From Craspedostauros australis (lineage: Eukaryota > Bacillariophyta > Bacillariophyceae > Mastogloiales > Achnanthaceae): 64,000 nucleotides of DNA. Below the pieces are notes generated by a model. It did no database searches. It was not told the origin of the DNA and saw nothing but the letters and a program-made list of their open reading frames with translations. This document shows positions 1 through 11,075 of this stretch, one piece after another. Within the stretch, counting starts at the first letter, position 1, and the number at the start of each line of letters is the position of its first letter. The stretch lies in assembly GCA_026770025.1 (NCBI GenBank), contig JAMXDE010000014.1, positions 1,488,001-1,552,000 on the forward strand. The letters are read 5' to 3'. The translations under genes were made by a program, and so were the position numbers.

Positions 1-864
1 ACTCACCTGCTCTGGGAAGACCTGATTGGCACAGGTCTTCTCCCCTTCGATGCGAAGCCGAAACACCTCCTTTGGATGTGCGCGTTCCTCCGAATGTATT
101 TGGCGGAGACAGTGGTTGCGCGGATGATGGACGTCAGCGCGAAAACTTTCCGCAAGTGGGCGTGGGTCATGGCCCGAGCGGTTGCCGAGTTGCGTCATGA
201 CATCGTAAGTACAGCACATGAGAACCCCCCCAAAAATTGCGAACCCTCTTTTTTACCTACCACGACTCACTCACAATTTCCATTCGTGACTGATTGTATC
301 CATCTTGCTTGCCTACAGATCGACCTAGACAATCGCTTTATTGATGCAGACAGAGATGGCAGCGCTTTCTTAACTGTGGACGGCACTGACTTTCGCACTA
401 ACGACCCCAAACCGTTCAACAGGGTGTGGTTCTCGCACAAGTTCAAAGCTGCTGGTGTTAGGTATGAAGTGGCTGTTTCCATCAGTAGAGGAGACATTGT
501 TTGGGTGAATGGCCCCTTTCCATGTGGATACATGAATGACCTGTCCATCTTCCGGTCTGCCCTCAAGCAAGCAATTCGCGCAGACGAGGTCGTGATTGCT
601 GATAACGGCTACAGAGGAGATGACAAAGTATTTCCTCCGACATACAGAGCGGATGGCATTCTTCGTGCTCGTCATGAAACAATTAACGGCAGGTTGAAGC
701 AGTGGGGCTGTTTGGGGCAGAAGTGGCGTCACCACGTGGACAAGCATCACACAGCCTTTCATGCAGTGGTGGTCATCACCCAAATCGAGCTCTCTAACGG
801 CTACCCAGCGTTCGACGCCGACAAGGCGCTGGCCACAGCTCGGCAGCGAATGGGTCACGACTAG
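1..864 (+). mobile_element. DDE transposase (Harbinger/DDE_Tnp_4 type), 5' end missing
   Basis: The frame is open from base 1, so the start lies outside the window. A predicted in-frame 114-nt intron runs from 205 (GTAAGT) to 318 (CTACAG); reading through it adds a low-complexity stretch, so it is probably removed. The rest reads as a DDE_Tnp_4 transposase. The first Asp region is VDGTD, the second ADNGY and the catalytic Glu sits in RHETIN, followed by a basic NGRLK segment and a C-terminal H-rich helix (DKHHTAFHA). Such enzymes cut and paste DNA transposons. It ends at TAG 862-864 with no internal stop, so it may still be functional. Terminal inverted repeats could not be checked because the 5' side is absent. 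Family assignment rests on motif order, not an alignment. Confidence 0.75.
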
Positions 865-2106
865 ACTGCATGTTTCATTTAAAGTAGACACACGTTTCGT
901 ATTGAAGGCGTTGCTCTAACAATTAAACGTCTCTGCCATCGTGTCCGCGATTGATACGCCGCAGGGCCAAACGAATGTGACCGACGAGTGTACTACTATT
1001 AGCCTGATCGATGAAGTTGCATCTCGACCACCAGTGTTGTGTGATGGTAACAGGCAAAACTTCATTAACACACAACCAGTACACGTAAGTGGGTTGTTTG
1101 CGCGTGTTGGCATCAAATTTGGGGCGTAACAACAATTTCCCGGAGGCACGATCAACGGAGGAAACAACAGGTGCTGAGAAGGCACGAACATTGTTGGACT
1201 GTTGCGTTGGCTGTGTCTCTGTTGCGCTTTCGTGTAATGGAAGCGATGGAGCGCGAAGGAAGATCGGCCACGCAGACTCCGTCAATGGGAGGACGGCAAC
1301 AACAGAAACACGGACGAATCGCTGTGCGATCGTGCAGAGTGGAAAGGCCAAGGTCGATGAACGGGAGCACAGACGAAACAGCTGCAGGAATGACGACGAA
1401 AAACCACGGCACACCAGCCCCCGTCTTGTGCTTCCGCGCAGTCCAGCACACCAGCGCACGTCTTGTGCCTCCGCACAGGCGACAACGAGGCGACAACGAG
1501 GCGAAGTCCAACAGCAACAACAACTGTACTGTGGAGGAGTGGTGGTGTGTTGCTTTATCACCAAGCCACAATGGTGATGTGTCAGTGTTAGTACAGACCG
1601 GAGAGGCCAAAGGCAGCAGATGCCGCAGACGACCATTCCAACGTCAATGGCGGAGAGACAAGGAACGACGCAGGCAGAAGCGCACCCTGTGATGTCGTGG
1701 GCAAAACACAAAAAATTGTGAGCGAGACAATCACCGAAGCGTCGGCACATCAGCGACGATCGCATCGCAAAACTTGGCGTGTCCGAAAGCATCCGGAATT
1801 GTGATTTAAATTTTTTAGAAAAAAGGTGAAGGACACCGTTTTGTGACGAAAAATGCCCTTTGTAATGCACCACTCAAATGGATTACCGCGCCTCCCTGTG
1901 ACAACAACAACATTAGTTCAGTCTGCCTCGAAGATTTTCTTTTGCGTCCGACAACGAAGCCCATGGCGCAAAGATCTTCACACTTGCATCCACCTCGGAC
2001 TCCTCTTCTTGCAGAGCATCACGCCATACTCGTACTCTGACTATCCAGCAAACACACGTGGCAAGAGATTACCTTCCACCCTGCGGAGTGAAGTGATTGC
2101 AGCATC
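865..2106. other. Intergenic, no gene recognised
   Basis: This stretch lies between the transposase and the GNAT gene. It holds several overlapping open frames of 60 to 316 codons on both strands, all low in complexity (Arg/Thr/Gln-rich one way, Cys/Ser/Leu-rich the other) and without family features. The first 200 bases may still belong to the transposon. The last part is probably promoter and 5' UTR of the gene starting at 2107. Confidence 0.5.
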
Positions 2107-4119
2107 ATGGCGAACAACAATGGCGACATGGATAAGCTCCAAACGGTGAGCGACGGCGACTTTCACTCATACTTGGACATTGCAGCATTGAGATGCATAA
2201 CGTCATCACAGATGCCTTGCAGCTCTCTCGCAGTGCCTTGTTCCGTTGGTTGTTGATCATGTGCAGATCTCACACTCGGCTCGTATCTATCCCACCCTCC
2301 TAAAATGCTTGCTTTGATCTCCGCCCGCTCATCCAACATGTACTTGTCACATGCAACAGGCTTTCTCGGAGCTCGCCAGGATGTTTGGCTCCGTCGATGA
2401 ATTGCTGGAAACCTTTGGATTGGCGCACATGCCAACGGCGCAACGCTACGGCATTCTGGTTGGATTCGTCGTCTTCATCTGCACCGTCACGGCAGTCATC
2501 ACGCTTTTGGTCATGGGCGGATCGATCCAACGCATTGCCGAACAGGCCGAGACGGGCAGCTCTACAGTGCAGGAAGGCTACAAGGCCCGCATGGGACGTG
2601 CCTTGCTGTTCGAGCGGTTGCTGGAGGCACGCCAGCGGATGCTCAAGGATAACTATGCGAAGAGCGAGCAGCCGAAGGATGTACCGGAGCTCACCAACCT
2701 CACCCGCATGCTGCTCAACGTGGTGCCACCCTCCAAGTCCAAGAAGAAGAAGACCGATTCATCGGCGGCGGCGGCCTATCAGCAAAACTATGCGTCAGCC
2801 TACAGAAAGTGCCAAGATAAACCAGGAGGTACGCACTGCATGTTGCATGTCATCGTTTATGCAGAAAACATGATCGTGGGTGCACAGATCGTGGGTGCAC
2901 AGATCGTGGATTGGTGGATGAGCGAAGCAGAACAGATAATCTTGGATGCGATTGCATCGTCACAGAGCAGATCGGATCTCGACCATGCCTGTATTTGTAT
3001 GTTGTGTCAGTTGTGCTGTAGAAGTGGGACATTGTTTTAGCATCATCCTCTCACACACACCATGTCCTGTTCACTTTCACGCCCATTTGCATCTCCATGA
3101 ACCTGAACACAACCGTGCCCGTGCCCATGCATGTACGCCCATTTCCATCTCCATGAACAACAACATGCAACACGACTCCACAACATGCCGACCTGATCAA
3201 TCCGTAACCGTCGTGCACTTATCCTCGTACAACCGTAGGAGCTATTCTGACAGGCCGTCCCGAGGCCCGGTTCGAGGCATACTCGCGCGCCTTTGCCGGA
3301 TGCGGCGATGCGACAGATGCCAGCTACCGAAGATCGTACGCGCGCGTGTACGAATCCTTGGCATGCGATTCGCACAAGACGGATGATATGTTCAATAAGA
3401 TGTTCGAAAGCACGCCAGAGGCAATCGTTGGGAAGTCCGTCCGTCTCGAGGGGCTCAATGTCAAGGATCATCTGCAAGACATCTTCACGGCTACTAGCGG
3501 AGGCGTCTTCCATGAGACCAAATCGTACGACGCACACAAGGTATGGGGTTTCATGGAGGATGGGCCATTCAAAAGCGCGGAGGCGATGGCGAAGTCCAGA
3601 CTCTTCCAACGTTTGTCGAACGAAGCGGCCTTCTGCATTCGGCAGAATCTGACCAACCGGGTCATCGGCGCCGTCGTCCTCAAACACGACAGTCCAAGCA
3701 ACCTGTCCATCCAAATGGAAGCGCCGATGTTGCATCCAAACTTTTGGGAATCGAAGGAACAGTTCGAGACATGCTTCCTGCTGCTCGACCGGTTGTTCGC
3801 ACATGGGTACCGGCGCATCCAGATGTCTGTAGATGTCAATGATACTGACGGCGCCAAGCTGGCCGGACGGCTCGGCTTCACGTTCGAAGGATGCCTCATC
3901 AAGCACATGATCGTGAAGGATTCCAGCCGTGACAGCAACGTGCATGGCATGCTCAACAATGATTGGAAGAATGGTGCGAGGCTCGCCATGTACAAGAAGC
4001 TGTACGGTGCTTCAGCTGCACGCGCGGATGTCAACAACAACAACAAGGAGGAGGAAATTGATGGGCAGACCCAAGGTCTGGCCGAGCAGAAGGCCGAGGA
4101 AGCAAAAAAGAAGCAGTAG
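2107..4119 (+). CDS. Membrane-anchored GNAT (RimJ/RimL-like) N-acetyltransferase
   Basis: Three exons: 2107-2145, 2360-2828 and 3239-4119. All junctions are GT-AG and the phases match (0, then 1), giving 462 aa. The first exon encodes only 13 residues (MANNNGDMDKLQT). Exon 2 carries one clear membrane segment at about residues 44-67 (ILVGFVVFICTVTAVITLLV), followed by a Lys-rich linker. Exon 3 contains an Acetyltransf_3-type GNAT fold: a V-IGAVVL strand, the NDTDGAKLAGRLGFTFEG segment that in this family contacts acetyl-CoA, and a terminal DWKNGARLAMYKKL helix. The C-terminus is a charged Lys/Glu tail. Known members acetylate protein N-termini or small molecules; the substrate here is unknown. 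The N-terminal anchor is unusual for the family and suggests membrane tethering with the catalytic domain on one face. Confidence 0.75.
2872..2909 (+). repeat. 15-bp direct repeat inside intron
   Basis: The unit GATCGTGGGTGCACA occurs twice in tandem plus half a third copy, inside intron 2 of the GNAT gene. It has no obvious function. Confidence 0.8.
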
Positions 4120-5224
4120 AGTATGGCATCATAAGTACGAGTACGCGTCGCTACCATTGTACCATACTGGTACGTGCGTTATGACAGATGCATTCGTGTT
4201 GGTACTATTCTATATAACTGCCTTGTGATTCAGTCCCTCGCTCCTGATGGTCGTGCTGATTCTGTACTTGCTGCTTGGGGAGGGGTTTCCGTCAACTCCT
4301 CTTGGTCTTGCCCACGTTAGCTGGACTTCCTTTTTGTTTGGTCGTCATGGACGACAGACCGGCAACCGCCGCCTGGGCTACCATGCCCTGCCAGCGCTTG
4401 CCAGTCCTGTTGGGCAACGCATCTACGGTGGTACAACACGCATCTACGTAATTGATATCTATTTTCTAATTAATCTTTTTTCTTTCACTTGTTCTTGGTT
4501 TCTGGCTAGCGATCATGCTTGACGAAGTAAGTTGGTTAGGTTTGCACTGGCTGCGGCGGCGAATGGACGTTCGCTCCTGCGTAAATCGTCAACCATCTGC
4601 ATGGTCTCATTTTTTGCATGGTGCACAACAGTTGGTCCGCACACCGACGTTCTCGGCGCGATCATTCAATCGTCGATGATCGCGCACGAAGCACGGGCAA
4701 ACCCATGGAATCCTTCTCTCGTTTTTCTGCTTGGACGTGGACAACATCGAACACGAAGGACCTGGCCTTAACCTGATCACCCGACATGTTTTGATTTTTC
4801 TTTGACCCTCCCTGCGGAAGGTCTGACAATAACGTATGGTATATCGACATGGAGACAAATGTAGCTTTCAAGCAATGCGTTGGTTCTTCTTCTCCTCACT
4901 CCGTTCTTTCCCCTCGCTCACATTTTAGGGTTTCCTCTGTTCTCCCTTTTCTTACTTGCATGTGTGTGTTTTCATTGATGCAACTGACATGAGCTTGTCG
5001 GTCTGCATGACATAATAAATATAGAGTATGCCCTCCTGCGATTGAGTGGGCGTTTTGTTTTCTTCTGTTCTGCATCTTCATGCATTGATTCATTGTTTCT
5101 CTTTTCTTGTTTGACATAAAGGTTGGGCGTGACATGGGCAGCAGCAGCATCATCCGCAACGGCCACGACGACATACAAGTCGTGTAGCTTCGCGATGCGC
5201 GACGCTCACCCAACTCCTTTTTTG
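4120..5224. other. Convergent intergenic region
   Basis: Two genes end toward each other here (stop at 4119 on +, stop at 5225 on -). Nothing coding is recognised. A GTACGAGTACG motif lies 15 bases after the GNAT stop. The rest is T-rich, as expected for 3' UTRs and termination regions. Confidence 0.5.
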
Positions 5225-8200
5225 TTAGAAAAGAGACGGAGTGGCAGCGCCGTATGGGGTCGCGGGTTGCGTGCTGGATTCTTCGTATTCGAGCTTCTCG
5301 GCTGCGCCCGATAGCTTCAGGATGGACCCGAGGCTGTTTGCGATGCTTTCATCCAGTTCTGGAGACCGGAGGGACGATCCTCGGCTCTTCGAGAGGTCGG
5401 CCCAGACGGAAGTCGCCACGGTTTCGGAAACGCTCTCCATGCTGCTGACGCGGGAGAACATTGGGTTCCCCATCTGCCCGTTGGAACCGTTGAGGCCGAG
5501 AGCAAGGTTGTTCGGGCTTGCAACGGCACGGTTGGGGCCCTCTCGTCCCTGATCGTATGTATCAACGCCTCGGAACACAGATGAGGAGCCACCCACGATT
5601 GGCGAACTATCCCTCATCGAATCGTGTGCGAAGCCTGCAGCGAATGGATTCGGTGCTTGGGTGCTCCTCCCGACGATCATCTCGCTCTCGTGACCACCCA
5701 GATCGGGATAGAGCGATTGAGATCGTGGCGCGTGGCCAAGGGAGAGATCGTCTCCGTTGCTGTTGGACGTGGACAGGATCGATGTGGCCGACAAAGATCG
5801 CTCTCGGTTGGCACCAATCACGCTGGGGCTTGTCGGGCCTCCGATGTCTCCCCAGAGGCCGCCTCCTGGTGCAGGCAGGTTGTTGCCGTGCATGGGAGGA
5901 GTTGCATGGCGAGTAGCAGCACTAGCAGCAGCAACGCCGCCACCGCCGTACTTTGTCTGTTGCAGTCCTGGAGGTGGTCCGCGGAAATGGGTGTCGAATC
6001 CGAGGGACGCGAGGTCCTTGCTTTGCTTGTTGCTTGCGTGAGGAGACAGCGTTTGTGCTCGTCGTCGATTGGGGCCGATGGCCGTGTCGAACATCATGCC
6101 GGCGTTGGCGCTGACGTTGCCTGGCGAGGAGCTGAAGGCGCGGGGCTGGTTTTCCATTGGAAACCCGACGTTGCCTGGTGCTGTGTTGGAGCGGTTACGA
6201 AGATGCGGTGACGAGGACACATCATCCGAAGCACTTTGCGAGACGAAACCGCTGTACTCAGATATGTTGGAGGCAACGCTCGTGGTCTCCCAGGTCTCAA
6301 CTCTATGTTGCTGCTGCTGCTGCTGCTGCTGTGGTTGTTGCTGGTGTGGCCATGTGATGTATGGATCCTGGTTGCGGTCAGCCGTGAACATGGAGCTGGT
6401 TGTGCTACTCCCACCGCCTCCATTGTAGGGACCGTTGTTGCCCATGTGACCTATAGCGCCGGTCTTCATGGAGGGATGATGGTGATGATGATGTGCGTGG
6501 TACCCGGTTTGCAGAGGCACTGGCGCCTGGACAGGCGAAGGCTGTTCCCGTGAGCTCGATGACACTTGCACAGAGGCGGGGATGTCGGAGGCGGGATCGG
6601 AGAAGCTGCGGGATGCGATGTTCACCTGCTGCTGGTTGAGCATGTCACTTGCGCCGAAGTCATCACGGCGACCTTCGTTGCCGAATCTGGACCCATCGAG
6701 AGCGATGGGCGAGAATTGGCGGGCCTGCTGTTGCAAGCTTTGATCGCGGGAGTTCGTGGAGCCGTCGGATCGTTCGACTGCGGCTTCTGCTTGCAACCGT
6801 GCCTTCGTCATCTGCTTGAGCTCCTGGACTGTGAGACCGTGTGGCAGTTTGGACTTTTTGCTGTTGACGCTGGCTCCGGAGCCGGTGCTGGGGTTTGCGC
6901 TGCCAGCCATGGCGTGGCCATCTCCCGCTGTTGCTGTTGCTGCCACCCCTGCGGCCATCACCCCTGCGCTGAGCTCGTTGGGGAACTGCTGCTTTGGTAG
7001 GGCGCGGCAATTGAACTGGTTGTTGCTCGCTCCCCCACCGCCGAACACTTGTGCTTGTGGCGAAGACCGGACCTGCGATCAACGGCAGCGTTTGTTGTCA
7101 TCGTATTGGTTTGATTGCGACCAGGATGACCCGATGTGAAGAAAGGGAGAAAAGGAAGACCAGCATCCGATTCATCGCATAAGTACGGGTATGCATGACA
7201 TGTGAGTTTGTGGTGGCGGTGGCGCAATACTGACACAGTACTAATGCAATATTGACGCATCCACGATGCGACAGATGCTGCAAGCATGATTCTCAACCCA
7301 ACCCCACTCAGACCAAGTCTTCGCCACAAACCACGGTTGGACAAGAACCAACCGCGCAGATCATAGACCCCTTTGTTGCAATGCAACGTGGGACCGCGGA
7401 GACACAGAGAGACTCCATCGAGATCATCGCATAGTTCACATGGTTCTTTGTCGAACTCACCCCATGTCTTGCATTCGGTTGCGTGCTTTGGGCTGGAACG
7501 GTTCTCTCCCTCGATGTCCAATGGTGATGATTTTTGCTACCGCTGCCGTTGGGGTTGCTGGTCACTGGAACACCGGTAGCAGCGGGATTCCCGAAGGCTG
7601 CACCGCGATAATGACCATTCGCTTGAGCGCTGCCGATCCTGTGGCCGCTGACACTAACATTATGAGACTGTCCATGGCGTTGCTGCTGTTGCTGTTGTTG
7701 ATGCTGCTGTTGGCTCTGCTTGCCGCGGCCGGACGCACTTGGCGCATCTTTTCCCCCATCGCGAGAGCGGTTCTTCGATTGGCTGTGATGGTGGCTGTTG
7801 CCCTTGCCACCACCGCCAAATCCAGAACGGAACGTAGCCCCGAATCCCTTCCCATGGTTCTGCTCTTGCGCCAATCGTCGGGCGGTCTGCTTCTTCAGAT
7901 CCTGCGATCCCCCAGTAACACCATCGTCATCGTGGAGATTGCCATCGTGAAGATCACCGTCGATACCGTCAACACCACAAACAGCGCGAGGAGGCACAAC
8001 ACAGGAACACAAGGAAGGGGAACAAAGGAAAGAAAAAAGAGCGAAAAACCAACGGTCAGAAATGTTCAGTGAGAAAGACAGAAAGGACGATCGGAGACAC
8101 GGATTTTGAATTAATCAGGCTATATTTTCCGAGTTTTCTGACGTCAGCACTTAAGGACGAAAAAAACGATCAAATGACCATGTACGTAGAGTTTGTACTG

Positions 8201-8522
8201 ATTCCACCTTATTTCCACGAGGATCCTGGTGGCGTTTTCGTCCGAGAAAACAAAAAACGAAACCCAGGATCTTCTCTCGTTTCCCACTTGTTACGCCGTT
8301 GTGTCGTGTTGTGCCGTGTTGTTTCTGTGTCGTGTCGTGACTGCGGATACGGCTGTGGTCCGCCGGTTCGTGCTGCGCTTGTGGCGATGTTCGTACCTCG
8401 ATTGTGATCCCCTTGGGCTGCGCTCTCGATCGTCCCGATAATGGCTTCTGTCCTGGTCGTTGCTTGGGCTGCTTCTTGGCCTTGGGCTGTGGCATGGCGC
8501 CCACCTTGGAGAGGAACGGCAT
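5225..8522 (-). CDS. Low-complexity protein with duplicated TxxELKxxTxxRL motif
   Basis: The model has three exons on the minus strand: 8522-8397, 7901-7461 and 7072-5225, all phase 0 with GT-AG ends, giving about 804 aa. An alternative start is Met at 8495. Most of the chain is disordered, with poly-Gln (7725-7690, 6340-6310), poly-His, Ser and Gly runs. Two short conserved segments stand out: GITIEDLKKQTARRLAQEQ, split by intron 1, and HGLTVQELKQMTKARLQAE in exon 3. They resemble each other (G-T-ELK-T-RL) and point to an internal duplication. I recall similar motifs in stramenopile hypothetical proteins, but their function is not known. The C-terminal part contains repeated RSxS and SP sites that could be phosphorylated or bind 14-3-3 proteins; this is inference. 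No enzymatic domain is visible. Confidence 0.65.
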
Positions 8523-9028
8523 GGTGACGATGTTGACGATGCTGATGATGGTGGTTGCCAGGGGCTTGACACCCCGTTTTGGGGCGAAATTATGTGAGGC
8601 CTGTGTGGAGAAATTGTGATTTCTCTGGTGGGCTGCAGAATTTTGGTGGTTTGTTTGTCGCAGTGTTGTGTGCATCGCGTCGAAGCGTGCGAGTTGCGCG
8701 CAACGGATCATTCCAAGCGTCTTCCGCTCCACCAATCATGTGGATCGTGGAAATCCGAACGGTCGCCACGCATCCGTGTGGGTGATTTCGGCGGCACTCT
8801 TCGAGGAGCTCTAACTTCGCTTTCCGTAATTGTCGCTGATGCCGTCGTGGAGGCGTGTGGAAGCACACGAAGAGATGCGCAATGTCACGGGACCCTCCAC
8901 GATCAACAACACGTCCCGAATACAGTTCCTCATTCGTGTTCGTGTCACGCACATGCTGCCGTGCACCGTCACATCATGGATGTAATACTATTATTCATGG
9001 TGTACGCACAGTGCTCCATGTAATAGTA

Positions 9029-9081
9029 ACAATAACAATAACAACAACAATAACGCTGCTCGACTCTCTCTCTCTCTCTTT
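9029..9081 (+). repeat. AAC/AAT-rich tract followed by (TC)n
   Basis: A simple-sequence tract of AACAAT-type triplets is followed about 30 bases later by about eight TC dinucleotides. It is noncoding. Confidence 0.7.
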
Positions 9082-10679
9082 CTACCGACAAAGCCAAAGC
9101 TTCAATGGTACAAGATGATTCCTGGGATGATGATGCAAATAGCGAGGGAGACAGACAGAGATGGTGCAGAGCATAGTCGTAGTATAATAGAGAACAAAAA
9201 CAACAACAAACGATTACAGTTCTGTTTCTCTCCATTCCTTCGCTCTCGCCGACGAGCCCAAGCTGTAGTCGTGCAAGAGATCTCACGAGAACATCAAGGC
9301 TTCGCTTGTGGTAAGGAGCCAATTGGCGGTACATTATCGTCATACTATAGTCCAGTACTATACTCTGTACTCCATACTCGTCTTGAGATGGAGAGTGACG
9401 AAGAGATTCGGCTGTTGCGTGTCAGAAGAGTCATGGTGTCCGTTCCGTGTCCACTCACACCAACATACTCGTACTGATCGACACCAATGTCTATCTGCAA
9501 GAGCACAAACACGAGGGCTCCGACCATCAATCTGCGCATGACAAGATCAGAGCTGCTCGTACGAATGCCTTGGGTCATCATCGCCACAAGCTAATGAGAC
9601 GCATTGGATGAGGTTAACCCGCAAAGTACGGATTTGAAACGCAACATGCCACGGCGGCATCGCAGCTGCGGGGAGCGGGATAAAATACACGGAGCATAGC
9701 AGTGTGCGCATTTGTGAACTTTGTGCATGACTTGTACGGCAAATTAATTCGGTTCTTGGGAAGAAGAGGCTCTATCGATACGGAGCGTGCGTGTCAGCGT
9801 GTGCATTTACGAACGGGTGGTGGCTTTGCTCATCACAATCAACCAATTCCCACGCTTCGCAAACAGCGTGATCGATCCGAGAAGGAACAAAACCACGCGA
9901 TGACCACACGCCGGCCAAACGCAAGTTCATAATTGGTGGGAGTGTGGCGTTGGTGGCGATGCTGGTGTTGGACGGAGTCCGCGAAAAGCGATGACCGTGT
10001 CGCAGCGATGGAAACATCTAAATTCCGATTGACGACGGTTAGTTTGACGGTTCCTTGGTTGGGCTCGTGATGTCGAACAACGACTGGCAGGCTCGCCGGC
10101 TCGATGTCACACATGTTTTATGCATCATTTTGAACGTTCTTCTGTTGTGTTCTGGTTCTTGGCTTCGCGATGTTTCTTTTCAACTCCACACAGACACGAA
10201 TCACCAAGCGTGAATCGAGATGAAACGACATCGGCCAGTCGATTCAATTGACCACAAAGATTCGGACAAACGAATAGTGGTTCGTTGTATTGTAGTCGGA
10301 TTATTCCGAAATAAAGAACAACAGAACATCAGAATCTTGACACCCCTTCACCAATCAGGAAGCGCAAGGAGACACGCTCAGTTCGACCAAGTTTGTCTGT
10401 GGCAGAACGAACGAGAGGAGACCCACGCGATGATGCCACCCAAACACAAAGTTCCGAGAACAAGGATCGCAGAGAGAGGCGAAGACAAACACGGGAGAGA
10501 CAAGATCGACAACATTCTTCGGCTGTCAACTCCTCGCTCAAGGAGGGGGAACAAAAAGGAGCAAAAAGAAGGCACCACACAGAGACAGGAAGGAACCTTC
10601 GCAGGCAGAGAGAAGCAAAAGAAGACTCGGTGCACACAAAGACGGCGACGTCAACATCAACAAACAAACCGACAACGAC

Positions 10680-10752
10680 ATCAACTTCACCATCGTCATC
10701 GTCACCGTCATTGACATCAGCATCAGCATCAACATCAACATCAACATCAGGC
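10680..10752 (+). repeat. Interrupted CATCAA/CATCAG hexamer repeat
   Basis: ATCAACATCAGC-type hexamers are repeated imperfectly across about 70 bases upstream of clpX. Frames through it give only His/Gln or Ser/Thr runs. Confidence 0.75.
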
Positions 10753-11075
10753 ACCATCCCTGGGAGAGGACAGGACAGGCCACGGAATCAACGCTACTCC
10801 CATCAACGTGAGTTTACTCATAGCGACAGCCGCAGGCGATCAAAGCAATCACCCACAGCGGCGAAAAGACGGACACCCAAGCACGAGCAGGGCGAACCGG
10901 GCACAGCAAGTCCTCCACTCCACCACAACCCCATTCTACCCCATTCCACGAGCACTCGTACAGCATCTGTCATTGAAGAAAGCCGAACCGCAATACGCCA
11001 CACTAGATTACTCTGCGCTGCGCTATTCCACAGAGTACACGATACTGCACTCTCAGCAGAGCATTGGAATTGAAC

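Larger units (their letters stand above)
8523..11075. other. Large divergent intergenic region (2.5 kb)
   Basis: This lies between the start of the minus-strand low-complexity gene and the start of clpX. No recognised gene is present. A 64-codon minus frame at 9539-9345 begins with a signal-peptide-like stretch (MRRLMVGALVFVLLQ) but contains splice-like sites and has no known relative, so it is only a weak candidate for a small secreted protein or an exon. Simple repeats are present at 9029-9081 and 10680-10752. The part closest to 11076 is CA-rich, like other 5' UTRs in this window. Confidence 0.5.

Noticed and set aside
923-1873. 316-codon minus frame with many Cys
   Set aside because: Low complexity, no motif, and overlaps equally open plus frames; a sequence-composition effect.
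3043-3945. 300-codon minus frame
   Set aside because: Antisense of the GNAT exon 3 and its intron; no family features.
10220-10757. Overlapping Lys/Arg/Gln-rich and Asp/Val-rich frames
   Set aside because: Both come from simple CA/GA and CATCAA repeats and no conserved segment exists.
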